From: JAXHMB01 sp034521755
Lineage (GTDB): Bacteria; Bacteroidota; Rhodothermia; Balneolales; Balneolaceae
Length of the DNA stretch: 64,000 nucleotides
Assembly: GCA_034521755.1 (NCBI GenBank)
Contig: JAXHMB010000001.1
Coordinates: 372,001-436,000, forward strand
Reading direction: 5' to 3'
The notes under the pieces were generated by a model, which was not told the origin of the DNA, made no database searches, and saw only the letters and a program-made list of their open reading frames with translations. Positions 1-8,684 of this stretch are shown here, piece after piece. The first letter of the stretch is position 1; the number at the start of each line of letters is the position of its first letter. The position numbers were made by a program, and so were the translations under genes.

Positions 1-1
1 G

Positions 2-100
2 CGGACAAGAAGAATTGGAGAAAATGTTTCAGAGCTGGAAGAAAGATTTAAAAATTATCCTAACTTTACTGGGATGCAAAAATCTGGTGGAACTGAATAG
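2..100 (+). CDS. C-terminal end of an unidentified gene (partial)
   Basis: An open frame enters the window at base 2 and stops at TAG 98-100, giving 32 residues rich in Glu, Lys and Arg. It includes a short stretch ENVSELEERFKNYP that looks helical. The other two forward frames close earlier or carry no plausible tail. Nothing in the fragment identifies a family. It is followed by an 88-base gap before the prenyl synthase. Whether it is really coding cannot be settled without upstream sequence. Confidence 0.35.
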   Translation, partial: RTRRIGENVSELEERFKNYPNFTGMQKSGGTE

Positions 101-152
101 CTCGCATTTACATTTAGCCTGATTAACACCTAATACCCTGGGCTAAATTGTT

Positions 153-160
153 TATATTTG
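153..160 (+). promoter_or_regulatory. Candidate sigma-A -7 box of the prenyl synthase gene
   Basis: TATATTTG at 153-160 matches the TAnnTTTG -7 box known from Bacteroidota. It lies 28 bases before the TTG start at 189, which would leave a short 5' leader. No clear TTG-type -33 element is seen at the usual spacing, so this rests on one box and its position. Confidence 0.35.
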
Positions 161-188
161 GCCTTTCAAAAATCTGACAAGCAGTACT

Positions 189-1184
189 TTGAATCAATCT
201 GAAACCCAACAAAAACTTACTGGACTGATAGATAGGGAGCTAAACTCACTGGAGCTGCCCCAAACTCCGTCTTCACTCTATGAACCTGTAAGATATACTC
301 TTAATCTGGGAGGCAAACGCATTCGACCATATTTAACGCTTACGGGTTGTGGCCTATGTGGAGGTGAACCTGAAGAAGCGTTACCTGCAGCTATTGCAAT
401 TGAGTTGCTCCACAATTTTACTCTTTTGCATGATGATATCATGGACGCTGCTGAAACCAGAAGAGGTGAGCCGAGTGTGTTTAGAAAGTGGGATTCAGCA
501 ACAGCCATCTTGAGCGGCGACGCGATGTATGCCTGGGCTTTTGAGCAGCTTCAATATTATGGTGAAAGCAACCAATATTCAAAAAAACAGTATGCAGAGA
601 TAATTAATATATTTTTGGAATCTGCTAGAACCGTTTGTGAAGGCCAGGCTTATGATCTTGCCTTTGAGAAACAACAAAATGTTACTATTGATGAATATCT
701 CACCATGATTAAGGGCAAAACTGCTGCTCTTATCAGTGGAGCTATAAAATTAGGTGGAGCTGTTGCTGATGTAGATGGCAATTGTCTTAATCGGCTTAAA
801 CAAATTGGAGCTGAGATAGGTATTGCTTTTCAGATTCAGGATGACCTTTTGGATGCCATAGCTGATCCTGAAAAATTTGGCAAAAAGAAAGGAGGAGATA
901 TTATGGAAGGCAAGAAAACATATCTTTCTATTCTTGCGTTAGAAAAGGGCAGTAAGGTCCAACAAGATTTAATTCTATCTGTACTTTCTCGGGATAATGT
1001 TTCTCAAGAAGATGTAGAAAACATAACGGATATTTATAAGTCGTTGGGCATTTTTAAACAAACTTCTGACACAATTGAAAAACGATACAAAAATGCCTTA
1101 CATTTGGTCTCAGGTTTTGAAGAGTCTGAATACAAAAATGAATTAACTGAACTGATCAATAATCTCAATAATAGAGAATACTGA
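189..1184 (+). CDS. Polyprenyl (geranylgeranyl/farnesyl-type) diphosphate synthase
   Basis: Trans-isoprenyl diphosphate synthase that condenses isopentenyl diphosphate onto allylic diphosphates in the cytoplasm, feeding isoprenoid, quinone or carotenoid synthesis. The 331 residues show the GGKRIRP substrate motif (41-47), the first Asp-rich motif DDIMD (82-86) and the second, DDLLD (218-222), followed by GKKKGGD. F77 lies five residues before the first Asp-rich motif with Thr at -4. In characterised short-chain enzymes this suggests a C15-C20 product, but the chain length is inferred. The start is TTG at 189; no closer ATG precedes the conserved N-terminal helices. It heads a forward run with bamD, nadD and an S66 peptidase. 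Confidence 0.93.
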   Translation: MNQSETQQKLTGLIDRELNSLELPQTPSSLYEPVRYTLNLGGKRIRPYLTLTGCGLCGGEPEEALPAAIAIELLHNFTLLHDDIMDAAETRRGEPSVFRKWDSATAILSGDAMYAWAFEQLQYYGESNQYSKKQYAEIINIFLESARTVCEGQAYDLAFEKQQNVTIDEYLTMIKGKTAALISGAIKLGGAVADVDGNCLNRLKQIGAEIGIAFQIQDDLLDAIADPEKFGKKKGGDIMEGKKTYLSILALEKGSKVQQDLILSVLSRDNVSQEDVENITDIYKSLGIFKQTSDTIEKRYKNALHLVSGFEESEYKNELTELINNLNNREY

Positions 1185-1195
1185 AATTTAATTTC

Positions 1196-2050
1196 ATGAA
1201 CTTAGATACAAAGAAACTGGTAAAAATTCTTTCTTCATTTTTAATATTGGCATTAGTTTTTACCTCCTGCAAAAACAAAGAATTAATTCAGCCGGGTGAT
1301 ACCATTGAAGTTGCTTATAATAAAGCTAAAGGATTGTATGACAAGGAAAAGTATGGCGATGCTGCTGATGCCTTTGAAAGGGTTTTTAGTTTAGCACGTG
1401 GCACACAATACGCTCAAGACAGTCAATATTATTTGGCTCAATCACATTTTAAAAGAGGACGTTATCTACTGGCAGCTTCAGAGTATCAGCGATATTCTTC
1501 CTTATATCCACGATCGGAACGTAGGGAAGATGCAGATTTTAAAGAAGCATTAAGCTATTACAAAATTAGTCCACGGTATAAAATAGACCAGCAATATACC
1601 AAAAGAGCTATTGAAAAATTCAGGCTTTACAATTCACGTTATCCTAACTCTGAAAAGGTGCAGGAAGCAGCTGAATATATTACAGAGCTTCGCTCAAAGC
1701 TAGCCCATAAGCTTTTTGGTGCTGCTCAGCTTTATATGAGAACAGATCGGTATGAAGCTGCTATCATTTATTATGACTTAATTATAAGCGATTATCCCGA
1801 GTCTAAGTGGGCCGAACGGGCGCTGGTAAATGAGATTGAAGCATATAATATTTATGCTGAAAAAAGTGTCAGAGACAAACAAGATGAACGCTATGGTAAA
1901 GCTGTTGAAACCTACGAAAAGTATATCCAATTATTTCCCAATGGACCTAATAGAGCTGAAGCTGAATCTCATGTTGATAAAGCACGTGTAGCTCTTGCAA
2001 ACCTTGGCCCGGTTATCGAAGATAACAACTCTGAATCGGGCACAAATTAG
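1196..2050 (+). CDS. bamD: Outer membrane protein assembly factor BamD (TPR lipoprotein)
   Basis: Periplasmic lipoprotein of the BAM complex, which inserts beta-barrel proteins into the outer membrane. The N-terminus is a lipoprotein signal with the lipid-accepting cysteine at C25 (FTSC). The rest is a string of TPR-type helix pairs: a YNKAKGLYDKEKYGDA repeat near 43-58, then repeats ending in LYPRSE, RYPNSE, DYPESK and LFPNG, spaced as in BamD/YfiO. The length of 284 residues is normal for Bacteroidota-type BamD. It starts 11 bases after the prenyl synthase stop, so the two are probably cotranscribed. A general tol-pal or YbgF-like TPR lipoprotein is the less likely alternative. Confidence 0.9.
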   Translation: MNLDTKKLVKILSSFLILALVFTSCKNKELIQPGDTIEVAYNKAKGLYDKEKYGDAADAFERVFSLARGTQYAQDSQYYLAQSHFKRGRYLLAASEYQRYSSLYPRSERREDADFKEALSYYKISPRYKIDQQYTKRAIEKFRLYNSRYPNSEKVQEAAEYITELRSKLAHKLFGAAQLYMRTDRYEAAIIYYDLIISDYPESKWAERALVNEIEAYNIYAEKSVRDKQDERYGKAVETYEKYIQLFPNGPNRAEAESHVDKARVALANLGPVIEDNNSESGTN

Positions 2051-2055
2051 CCAAT

Positions 2056-2643
2056 ATGGGCTCTGCTAACTGTATAGGGTTGATGGGGGGGAGTTTTAAT
2101 CCGGTTCATAATGGCCACATTTCTATTGCCAGTTCTTTTCTGGAGAGTGATGTTATCGATGAGCTTTGGATTTTATTAACACCTAAATCCCCACATAAGG
2201 ATGGAGAAAAGTTGGCTGGTTACGTCCACCGGTTAGAAATGCTCAAAATTGTATTTTGCAGCTGGGATAACGTTATTGTATCCGACTTTGAACGAAATTT
2301 GCCTACCCCTTCTTACACCATCCAAACAATCTCTGAGCTCAAAAAAAAGTATCCTAAAAAAAGTTTTTATTTATGTTTGGGTGAAGACTCTCTGGCAAAC
2401 TTCAGTTCCTGGCATAAATGGAAAGAGATCTTGGAAAAAGTATCTTTATTAGTTGCTTCACGGCCTGACTTTAAACCAACGGATAAAACTCTTTTAAAAA
2501 AAGCTTTTTTTGTTAACCATGATGAAATTGCTGTCTCATCAACGGAAGTTAGAAAAAAAATAGCCAATGGTGTTGATGTTCAGGGCTTGATTCCTGATTC
2601 TGTTTTAAAATATATCAAAAAGCATAACCTTTACACCTCATAA
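2056..2643 (+). CDS. nadD: Nicotinate-nucleotide adenylyltransferase
   Basis: Converts nicotinate mononucleotide plus ATP to deamido-NAD in NAD synthesis. The protein has 195 residues. The nucleotidyltransferase motif GGSFNPVHNGH (11-21, with the HxGH pair H18/H21) and the C-terminal SSTEVRKK motif of the ISSTxxR class are both clear. The ATG at 2056 lies five bases after the bamD stop, and the start is fixed by the conserved glycine-rich first strand beginning at residue 7. The gene order bamD-nadD-peptidase suggests one transcript. Confidence 0.95.
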   Translation: MGSANCIGLMGGSFNPVHNGHISIASSFLESDVIDELWILLTPKSPHKDGEKLAGYVHRLEMLKIVFCSWDNVIVSDFERNLPTPSYTIQTISELKKKYPKKSFYLCLGEDSLANFSSWHKWKEILEKVSLLVASRPDFKPTDKTLLKKAFFVNHDEIAVSSTEVRKKIANGVDVQGLIPDSVLKYIKKHNLYTS

Positions 2644-2652
2644 TCAATAAAA

Positions 2653-3687
2653 ATGGGATGGAGCAGAAAGGATTTTTTTAAAGTATTGGGGCTTGGAAGC
2701 TTAGCCGGGTTGCCTATTTCCTCCATTGCTTGCGATAACGATACCAGCAAACAGCTTATTAAACCCAAAACGCTTTCTAAAGGCGATGTCATTGGTATGC
2801 CCAGCCCAGGCTTCCTAATTAATGACCAAAATGCTTACGACGAAATTATTAGCACGATAGAAAAATTGGGGTTCAAGGTTAAGCAAGGAAAAAATGCCCG
2901 CAACAGATTTGGATACTTTGCCGGAACGGATAAAGAGAGGGCAGAAGACATCAATGCTTTATTTTCAGATCCGGAAGTAAATGCTATAATTCCTTTTAGG
3001 GGTGGCTGGGGAACCAATAGAATATTAGATCTTCTGGATTATTCCTTAATAGAAAACAACCCCAAAGCTTTGATAGGATTTAGTGATATTACAGCACTAC
3101 TCCTTGCAATCCACACAAAAACCGGGATGGTTACTTTTCATGGCCCGGTGGGTAAGTCTGAGTGGAGTGATTTTACTGTTGCTTCATTTGAGAGTGTATT
3201 GATGCAAAAAAATCCTACCGAATTAGTTAATCCTCCTAAATCATCGGGATTTGCACCAAGCAGATTTCGTACTATAACTTCAGGAAAATGCAGCGGCAAG
3301 CTAATTGGAGGAAATTTATCTGTACTAACATCTATGCTAGGATCAAGTTATATTCCTGAATGGAGAAATGCCATATTATTTGTTGAAGATGTAGGCGAAA
3401 GTGTCTATCGTATTGATCGTATGCTGACTCAGCTTAAACTAAATGGAATTCTCAACAGCATAAATGGATTTATATTTGGTAGATGTACAGATTGTACGAA
3501 AGGGTATGAATATGGATTTACATTGGAACAAATTTTAGATCAACACATTAAAGAATTAGAGATACCGGCATTTTATGGCTCAATGATTGGTCATTTAGAT
3601 CACATGTTTACAGTTCCTATTGGTATTAATGCAGAAATGGATTCTAATACTGGAAGTATCAAAATTTTGCAATCAGCAACCAGGTAA
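2653..3687 (+). CDS. S66 family LD-carboxypeptidase, exported lipoprotein
   Basis: Serine peptidase of the LdcA/MccF family, which removes the terminal D-Ala of murein tetrapeptides or cleaves related amide bonds. The Ser-Glu-His triad is visible as S144 in GFSD, E245 in FVEDVGE and H314 in GHLDH. Unlike cytoplasmic LdcA, the N-terminus carries an SRKDFFK Tat-like leader (residues 4-10) followed by a hydrophobic stretch and a likely lipobox cysteine at C27. I therefore infer Tat-dependent export and membrane anchoring. It starts 9 bases after nadD. A role in peptidoglycan recycling or in peptide-antibiotic immunity is possible. Confidence 0.88.
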   Translation: MGWSRKDFFKVLGLGSLAGLPISSIACDNDTSKQLIKPKTLSKGDVIGMPSPGFLINDQNAYDEIISTIEKLGFKVKQGKNARNRFGYFAGTDKERAEDINALFSDPEVNAIIPFRGGWGTNRILDLLDYSLIENNPKALIGFSDITALLLAIHTKTGMVTFHGPVGKSEWSDFTVASFESVLMQKNPTELVNPPKSSGFAPSRFRTITSGKCSGKLIGGNLSVLTSMLGSSYIPEWRNAILFVEDVGESVYRIDRMLTQLKLNGILNSINGFIFGRCTDCTKGYEYGFTLEQILDQHIKELEIPAFYGSMIGHLDHMFTVPIGINAEMDSNTGSIKILQSATR

Positions 3688-3730
3688 TTTCAAATAATCA
3701 CTAACAATCAAATAAATACATCCAACTATT

Positions 3731-4168
3731 ATGCGTAAAGTAACCCATTTATTTTTAATGGTAATCACAATAACTGCATTAGCAGCCTGTTCAGGACCCA
3801 AAGAATTATCCAAAAGTCCGGGTGCTATACAAGGTGACTGGACATTAACTTCTATGGGCGGAGATGAAGTAAGTGCAGACAATGCTTACACACTCAGCTT
3901 CAATACTGATGGTACCGTTGCAGGACTTGCCGGCTGCAATTATGTGGTTGCAGGTCAGTACGATGCACAGGAAGAAGGTATGGTTTCCCTGAGCTCATTC
4001 GCTTCAACTAAAATTAATTGCGAATCAAGCTCAATGGATAGCAATTATGCGAGCGCCGTCGAATCTGTTGACTCTTATGAAGTACGCAACGGAAATGTAA
4101 TGGTGTTAAACAGTGGATCTTCTTCTGAGATGATGTTTAGCAAAGTTATGACCGAAGAAGAAAACTAG
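3731..4168 (+). CDS. META/HslJ domain lipoprotein
   Basis: A 145-residue exported lipoprotein with lipid-accepting cysteine C20 (LAAC) followed by one META domain. The domain signature is present: a GDWTLTSMGG strand, then LSFNTDGTVAGLAGCNYV and a late pair of strands. META/HslJ proteins are envelope-stress or novobiocin-resistance associated in Escherichia coli, but the molecular role is unknown. The stop overlaps the stop of the convergent VWA-like gene by four bases, so no separate terminator is present. Confidence 0.85.
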   Translation: MRKVTHLFLMVITITALAACSGPKELSKSPGAIQGDWTLTSMGGDEVSADNAYTLSFNTDGTVAGLAGCNYVVAGQYDAQEEGMVSLSSFASTKINCESSSMDSNYASAVESVDSYEVRNGNVMVLNSGSSSEMMFSKVMTEEEN

Positions 4169-6291
4169 GGTAGCGCAAGGTACTTTCTTATTATCCATTC
4201 TGTCCCTAAAAGGACGATGACGATAATAAACCAGAAGGAATGTTGATATGGAAAGAATAGAGTCTCTGAGACTTTTTCTTTCTTATTCAGCATTCCTTTT
4301 TTATTTAGGCTGTCTTTAAATCCTTCCAAATTATCAAATAAAAAATAATTGCCACCTGTATTTGCTGAAAGTTGATTAAGAAGCTGATCATTTCGAATGG
4401 TACTTATAAACTCTGCATTAGACTTACTTACAGAAAATTCTCCTTCTCGAGTATCAATGGTTCGATTACCCTTTTGAGCAGTTCCTGAAAACGTATAGAT
4501 ACCCTCTGGCAAGGATCCCAACTCAAGCTTATATTCTCCGTTGCCAATATTTTCCATAGAATAGAATCTTTCTTCAATGCTTTCTCCGGAAAGGGTAATA
4601 TCTATACTACCATTACTTTCCATTTGACCACTTTCGTTCTTTAGAAAAGCATTAAGGACGACTGCTTCAACACCTGTAAATATTTTTTTATTGGGCTCAA
4701 TTCTGAGTCTTCTATTGTCAGGTTTTGTGGCAGTCCAACTTATAATATTCTCAAAAAGCTTTTTTATAAATGCACGGTGCTGCTGGTTGCTGCTTTGAAA
4801 TATTCGGTACCATCCAAAACCAGAAATATAAGTAGTACGAATATTCCCTAATTCTTGAACACTTATGAGAGGTTGATCCGTACTTGTGCCCATATAAGTA
4901 CTTCCAAAAAGCATTGTAGCTCCTTCGAAAAGCTGTAGGCCATCTACTGGTGCATAAATTGAAGACAGACTTGTATAATTTACTTCAGGGACTTCTGCTA
5001 TAGGATGCTCAGTAGAGCTTACATTTTCAACCAATCCAACCTCATTCACATCTAAACTGCGCTGAAATAAAACAGGAAGAGAAAAATCTAAAGCAGTATC
5101 AAAATTTCTGAAATCAGCTTGTGGTGTAGCAATAAAAATCGCCGGAACATTTTTAAGAATAGCTGAAAGCTGATTGATGATTTCAGACTGAAGTCCTAAA
5201 CCGGGAAATCCTTGTATAATTATTAAGTCTAAACTGTCAGCACTGAAAGCAAAATCACCCTCCAGAAAACGATCACCTCCCAGCCAGGTACGTTTCTTTA
5301 GGTTGGTATTGGTATCGGTAAACAGTAATGATCGAATGGCTTTAACATCAGGGTGAACTTCAAATGCCAATGATAATATCTGCTGTTTTTGATCAATAAT
5401 ATCTACTGTAAAAGGCTGTTGATTATTGACTCCGGTCCATTCCTGATCAAGTTCTGGCACTCTTACTATAAATTGCCTGAGTCCTTCTTCCATCAAGGGA
5501 ATGTCAAAACTTACAGTATGAGAGGAGTTTTCTTCGGTAGTATTGATCACTTTACTCCTTAAAACCTCTCCATTTTTTACTATTTCTACGCGGAAGCTTT
5601 GATTGACAAATCCGTTGTTCATTATGGTTGTCTCTACTGGATGCTGGGTATCAACATATCCGGTAGCATTTGATACAACATTTTGTACAATTAGGTCTTT
5701 CTGCTTGGTTGTATCTCCCAGGCCAATTGTGATGATAGGTTTATTGATAGATTCAGACTCAAAAACCGGATTCCGATCTTGATTAAAAATACCGTCAGAG
5801 ATAACTATTGACCCTGAAATATTCCTTTCCTGATCTTTAATAACCTGAATTGGATTATGCAGATTGGTCTGATCCTCGTTATAAGTCAGGGAATCAATCT
5901 CGGTTTTCTTTAAATCCCCACCGAATTTATAAAGGGTATAATTTACATCAGAAGAATCGGCAAAGTTGAGCTGATCAAGTACATGGCGATAGGACTCCAA
6001 GCCATTATAATTTCCCGTTTCCAGACTAATGCTTTCAGAATTATCCAGAAAAACAAGAATCTCTGGATTTTCAAGGTAACTTGATTCGGCCCTGTAGAAT
6101 GGATTTAATAAAACAATAAGCAGTACAAAGAAAACAACAGATCTTAGGGAAATGAGAAGAACTTTGAAGAGGGTAGATATGGCATTAAGATTTTTATAAG
6201 ACCACCATGAAATGCCCAAGCATCCCATAAAGAGGAGTATATAAACCCAAATCGGCAGGGCAGATTGGAAACCTTGAAATACAAAATCCAC
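4165..6291 (-). CDS. Large membrane protein with VWA-like domain, partner of MoxR
   Basis: A 708-residue protein with two N-terminal membrane segments (about 14-30 and 41-62) and one near the C-terminus. The large extracytoplasmic part starts with a von Willebrand A-like fold: ILVFLDNSESIS carries the metal-site pattern D83xS85xS87, and VISDG follows. Later parts look like beta-sandwich and a glutamine-amidotransferase-like stretch, as in other Bacteroidota proteins encoded beside MoxR. It begins 9 bases after moxR, the last gene of the operon. I infer a surface or envelope maturation role with MoxR, but the substrate is unknown. Confidence 0.75.
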   Translation of the reverse strand: MDFVFQGFQSALPIWVYILLFMGCLGISWWSYKNLNAISTLFKVLLISLRSVVFFVLLIVLLNPFYRAESSYLENPEILVFLDNSESISLETGNYNGLESYRHVLDQLNFADSSDVNYTLYKFGGDLKKTEIDSLTYNEDQTNLHNPIQVIKDQERNISGSIVISDGIFNQDRNPVFESESINKPIITIGLGDTTKQKDLIVQNVVSNATGYVDTQHPVETTIMNNGFVNQSFRVEIVKNGEVLRSKVINTTEENSSHTVSFDIPLMEEGLRQFIVRVPELDQEWTGVNNQQPFTVDIIDQKQQILSLAFEVHPDVKAIRSLLFTDTNTNLKKRTWLGGDRFLEGDFAFSADSLDLIIIQGFPGLGLQSEIINQLSAILKNVPAIFIATPQADFRNFDTALDFSLPVLFQRSLDVNEVGLVENVSSTEHPIAEVPEVNYTSLSSIYAPVDGLQLFEGATMLFGSTYMGTSTDQPLISVQELGNIRTTYISGFGWYRIFQSSNQQHRAFIKKLFENIISWTATKPDNRRLRIEPNKKIFTGVEAVVLNAFLKNESGQMESNGSIDITLSGESIEERFYSMENIGNGEYKLELGSLPEGIYTFSGTAQKGNRTIDTREGEFSVSKSNAEFISTIRNDQLLNQLSANTGGNYFLFDNLEGFKDSLNKKGMLNKKEKVSETLFFPYQHSFWFIIVIVLLGTEWIIRKYLALP

Positions 6292-6300
6292 AATGCAAAA

Positions 6301-7293
6301 TTAATGGTGCTCAATGAGCATTTCTATGAGCTTATCTGAGTTCAATCCTTCAGCTTCAGCTGCATAATTATTTACAATACGATGACGCAATACAGGCTTT
6401 GCCAAAGCTTTGATGTCTTCTTCAGTCACATTATATCGACCTCTGGTTAATGCTCTGGCTTTGCCGCCCAATATAAGGTATTGAGATGCACGAGGACCGG
6501 CACCCCAACTCATGTATTTATTCACAAATTCAGGAGCATGTTTCGTATTGGGACGCGTTTTACTAACCAGCTCCACAGCATAATTTAAGACACCTTCTGG
6601 AACAGGTACTTCTCGTACCAAATTCTGGAGATTGATAATTTGTGAGGCGTCCAAAACAGCATCAACTTTTTCTTCCCCTGCAGAAGTGGTTTGGCTTACA
6701 ATATCCATCTCTTCTTCCAAAGAGGGATAGTCCAGCAATAAGTTAAACATAAAGCGGTCAAGCTGTGCCTCAGGAAGGGGATAGGTTCCTTCCTGCTCAA
6801 TTGGATTTTGCGTTGCCAATACAAAAAAGGGCAGATCAAGTTCATAAGTATGCCCTGCGGCTGTTACATGGAATTCCTGCATTCCTTCAAGCAGGGCTGC
6901 CTGAGTTTTTGGAGGAGTACGATTGATTTCATCAGCCAAAATGATATTGGCAAAAACAGGTCCCTTCACAAATTTAAAGGATTTGCTGCCTGTTTCACGG
7001 TCATCTTGAATAACTTCAGTACCTGTAATATCACCCGGCATTAGATCGGGAGTAAACTGAATTCGACTAAAGCTCAAATTCAAAGTTTGAGCCACCGTTC
7101 GTATAAGTAATGTTTTTGCAAGTCCGGGAACTCCGACAAGCACACAATGACCCCGCGAAAAAAGGCAAATAAGCAGTTGGTCAATGATGTCTTTTTGGCC
7201 AACTACAACTTTTCCAATCTGATTTTTGATGTCAGAAAAGGCTTTTTGGAAAAAGTCAACGGCTTCAACTGGCTCTTGGGGAATGGTGCTCAT
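6301..7293 (-). CDS. MoxR family AAA+ ATPase
   Basis: Cytoplasmic AAA+ ATPase of the MoxR type, which acts as a chaperone or metal-insertion factor for VWA-domain partners. The 330 residues contain Walker A GVPGLAKT (54-61), Walker B ILADEINR, sensor-1 ATQNP and the conserved PLPEAQLDRF. The C-terminal lid domain includes the motif SKTRPN. It lies between the SurA-like gene (10 bases upstream) and the VWA-like gene (9 bases downstream). The usual DUF58 and BatA/B genes are not adjacent. Confidence 0.93.
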   Translation of the reverse strand: MSTIPQEPVEAVDFFQKAFSDIKNQIGKVVVGQKDIIDQLLICLFSRGHCVLVGVPGLAKTLLIRTVAQTLNLSFSRIQFTPDLMPGDITGTEVIQDDRETGSKSFKFVKGPVFANIILADEINRTPPKTQAALLEGMQEFHVTAAGHTYELDLPFFVLATQNPIEQEGTYPLPEAQLDRFMFNLLLDYPSLEEEMDIVSQTTSAGEEKVDAVLDASQIINLQNLVREVPVPEGVLNYAVELVSKTRPNTKHAPEFVNKYMSWGAGPRASQYLILGGKARALTRGRYNVTEEDIKALAKPVLRHRIVNNYAAEAEGLNSDKLIEMLIEHH

Positions 7294-7303
7294 GAGTAAT
7301 TAC

Positions 7304-8680
7304 TTAAATATTTTTGTATTGCTCAGGGATTGGAATTTTGTATTCTATATAAAACTTTTCTTTCAGTCCGGAAATCCAGTTCTGTATCTTTCTGTATTGC
7401 TTCTCCTGGAGTGCTACACGCTTAATACGTTCATAGTCTTGCTTAAGATTTGCTGTATGCTCAGGTACATGTTGGTCAAGACGTACAATCCGGTAAGCTT
7501 CTTTTGATTGATTCCCAGAGCCGATATTAAACTGTTTGGGTTCAGAAATATCTCCTTCGTTTTCAAGAAGTAAAACAATTCGATAAAGAGCTGGATCGAG
7601 TTCATCAAGGGGCATCAGGCGTTCACCCGTTTGAGGATTTAGAATACGGCCTCCGTTGGGGGCAGTGTTAGGGTCTTCAGAAAACTCGCGTGCTACTGTT
7701 GCAAAAGTAACATCTTTATTAGTCAGTACACTGTCTTTAAGTTCCTTAAGCCTGTTTATAGCCTGCTCAGTGTCAAATTTATTTTTATCTAACTCAATGA
7801 GAATATGATTAGTATCAATTTGATCACCTACACGCTTATTTAGTCGAATAATATGAAACCCAAAAGAAGTTTCTACAATTTCAGATATTTCTCCGGGTTC
7901 TAAGGCTGCTGCTGCTGCTGAATATTCTCCAACCAAATCATTAACAGGTATCATGCCAAGTGCACCTCCGCGGGCTGCAGAAGGACCATCACTATGACGT
8001 TCTGCAAGATCTTCGAGTGATTTACTATGATTAATAATAGAATCCCGAAGTGCCTTAGCAAGATCCAATGCAGCTTCACGGGCATCACTAAGTGGGGCTG
8101 GAACCCTAACAATTTGTGATACTGCAACTCGCTCTGGAACGGTTGGTAGAGAATCTTTAGGAATATTCTTGAAGTATTCTTCAACTTCTGGACGAGTAAT
8201 AGTAACAGCAGTGCGTTTTTGTTGTTGGTACAAGTTCACCACCATTTGCTGGCGATAATCTTTACGAAGCTCTGTACGCAATTGTACAATACTCTTACCA
8301 AGCTGCTCTTCAAGGGCTTGCTCGCTGCCAAGCTGTTCTACAAACTGGTTAATTCGATCATTAATTCGCTGGTCAACTTGTTCTTCAGTTACATTAACAG
8401 AATCCTTTTTGGCCTGATCCAGAACTACATACCGATCAATAATATTTTGAAGTACGGAATACCAAATACCTTCCGAAAATGGTATTTGTTGTCCTTGTTG
8501 CTGCTGCAGCTGCATCATATAATCGCGGGTTTGTTGATCCACATCCGACTTCAGAATGGTATGATCATTTACAACGGCAACAACCTGGTCAAGCACTTCA
8601 CCATCAGATTGAGCTTTAAGTAATTCTGGGACTATGAAAATAAATAGTGCTGCTAATAGAAGGGAAGATAGAGAACGCAT
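7304..8680 (-). CDS. Periplasmic SurA-like peptidyl-prolyl isomerase/chaperone
   Basis: Chaperone for unfolded outer-membrane proteins. It has a signal peptide ending near LLKAQ, a SurA N-terminal helical domain, and two PpiC/parvulin domains. The first contains the SQIVRVP and FGFHIIRL ends, the second the NHILIEL start and EFSEDPNTAPNGG. I chose the ATG at 8680 because it puts the start directly before the signal peptide and 4 bases after the upstream stop at 8685. An in-frame ATG at 8716 would add 12 residues and overlap the upstream gene. Neither has a strong ribosome site. It pairs with the lipoprotein isomerase upstream and may work with BamD. Confidence 0.88.
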   Translation of the reverse strand: MRSLSSLLLAALFIFIVPELLKAQSDGEVLDQVVAVVNDHTILKSDVDQQTRDYMMQLQQQQGQQIPFSEGIWYSVLQNIIDRYVVLDQAKKDSVNVTEEQVDQRINDRINQFVEQLGSEQALEEQLGKSIVQLRTELRKDYRQQMVVNLYQQQKRTAVTITRPEVEEYFKNIPKDSLPTVPERVAVSQIVRVPAPLSDAREAALDLAKALRDSIINHSKSLEDLAERHSDGPSAARGGALGMIPVNDLVGEYSAAAAALEPGEISEIVETSFGFHIIRLNKRVGDQIDTNHILIELDKNKFDTEQAINRLKELKDSVLTNKDVTFATVAREFSEDPNTAPNGGRILNPQTGERLMPLDELDPALYRIVLLLENEGDISEPKQFNIGSGNQSKEAYRIVRLDQHVPEHTANLKQDYERIKRVALQEKQYRKIQNWISGLKEKFYIEYKIPIPEQYKNI

Positions 8681-8684
8681 GTAT

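Noticed and set aside
7226..7507. 93-codon open frame on the plus strand across the MoxR/SurA junction
   Set aside because: It is antisense to two real operon genes and looks like chance hydrophobic sequence.
8219..8623. 134-codon open frame on the plus strand opposite the SurA-like gene
   Set aside because: It is antisense to a strongly conserved SurA-like coding region and has a Leu/His/Ile-rich chance composition.
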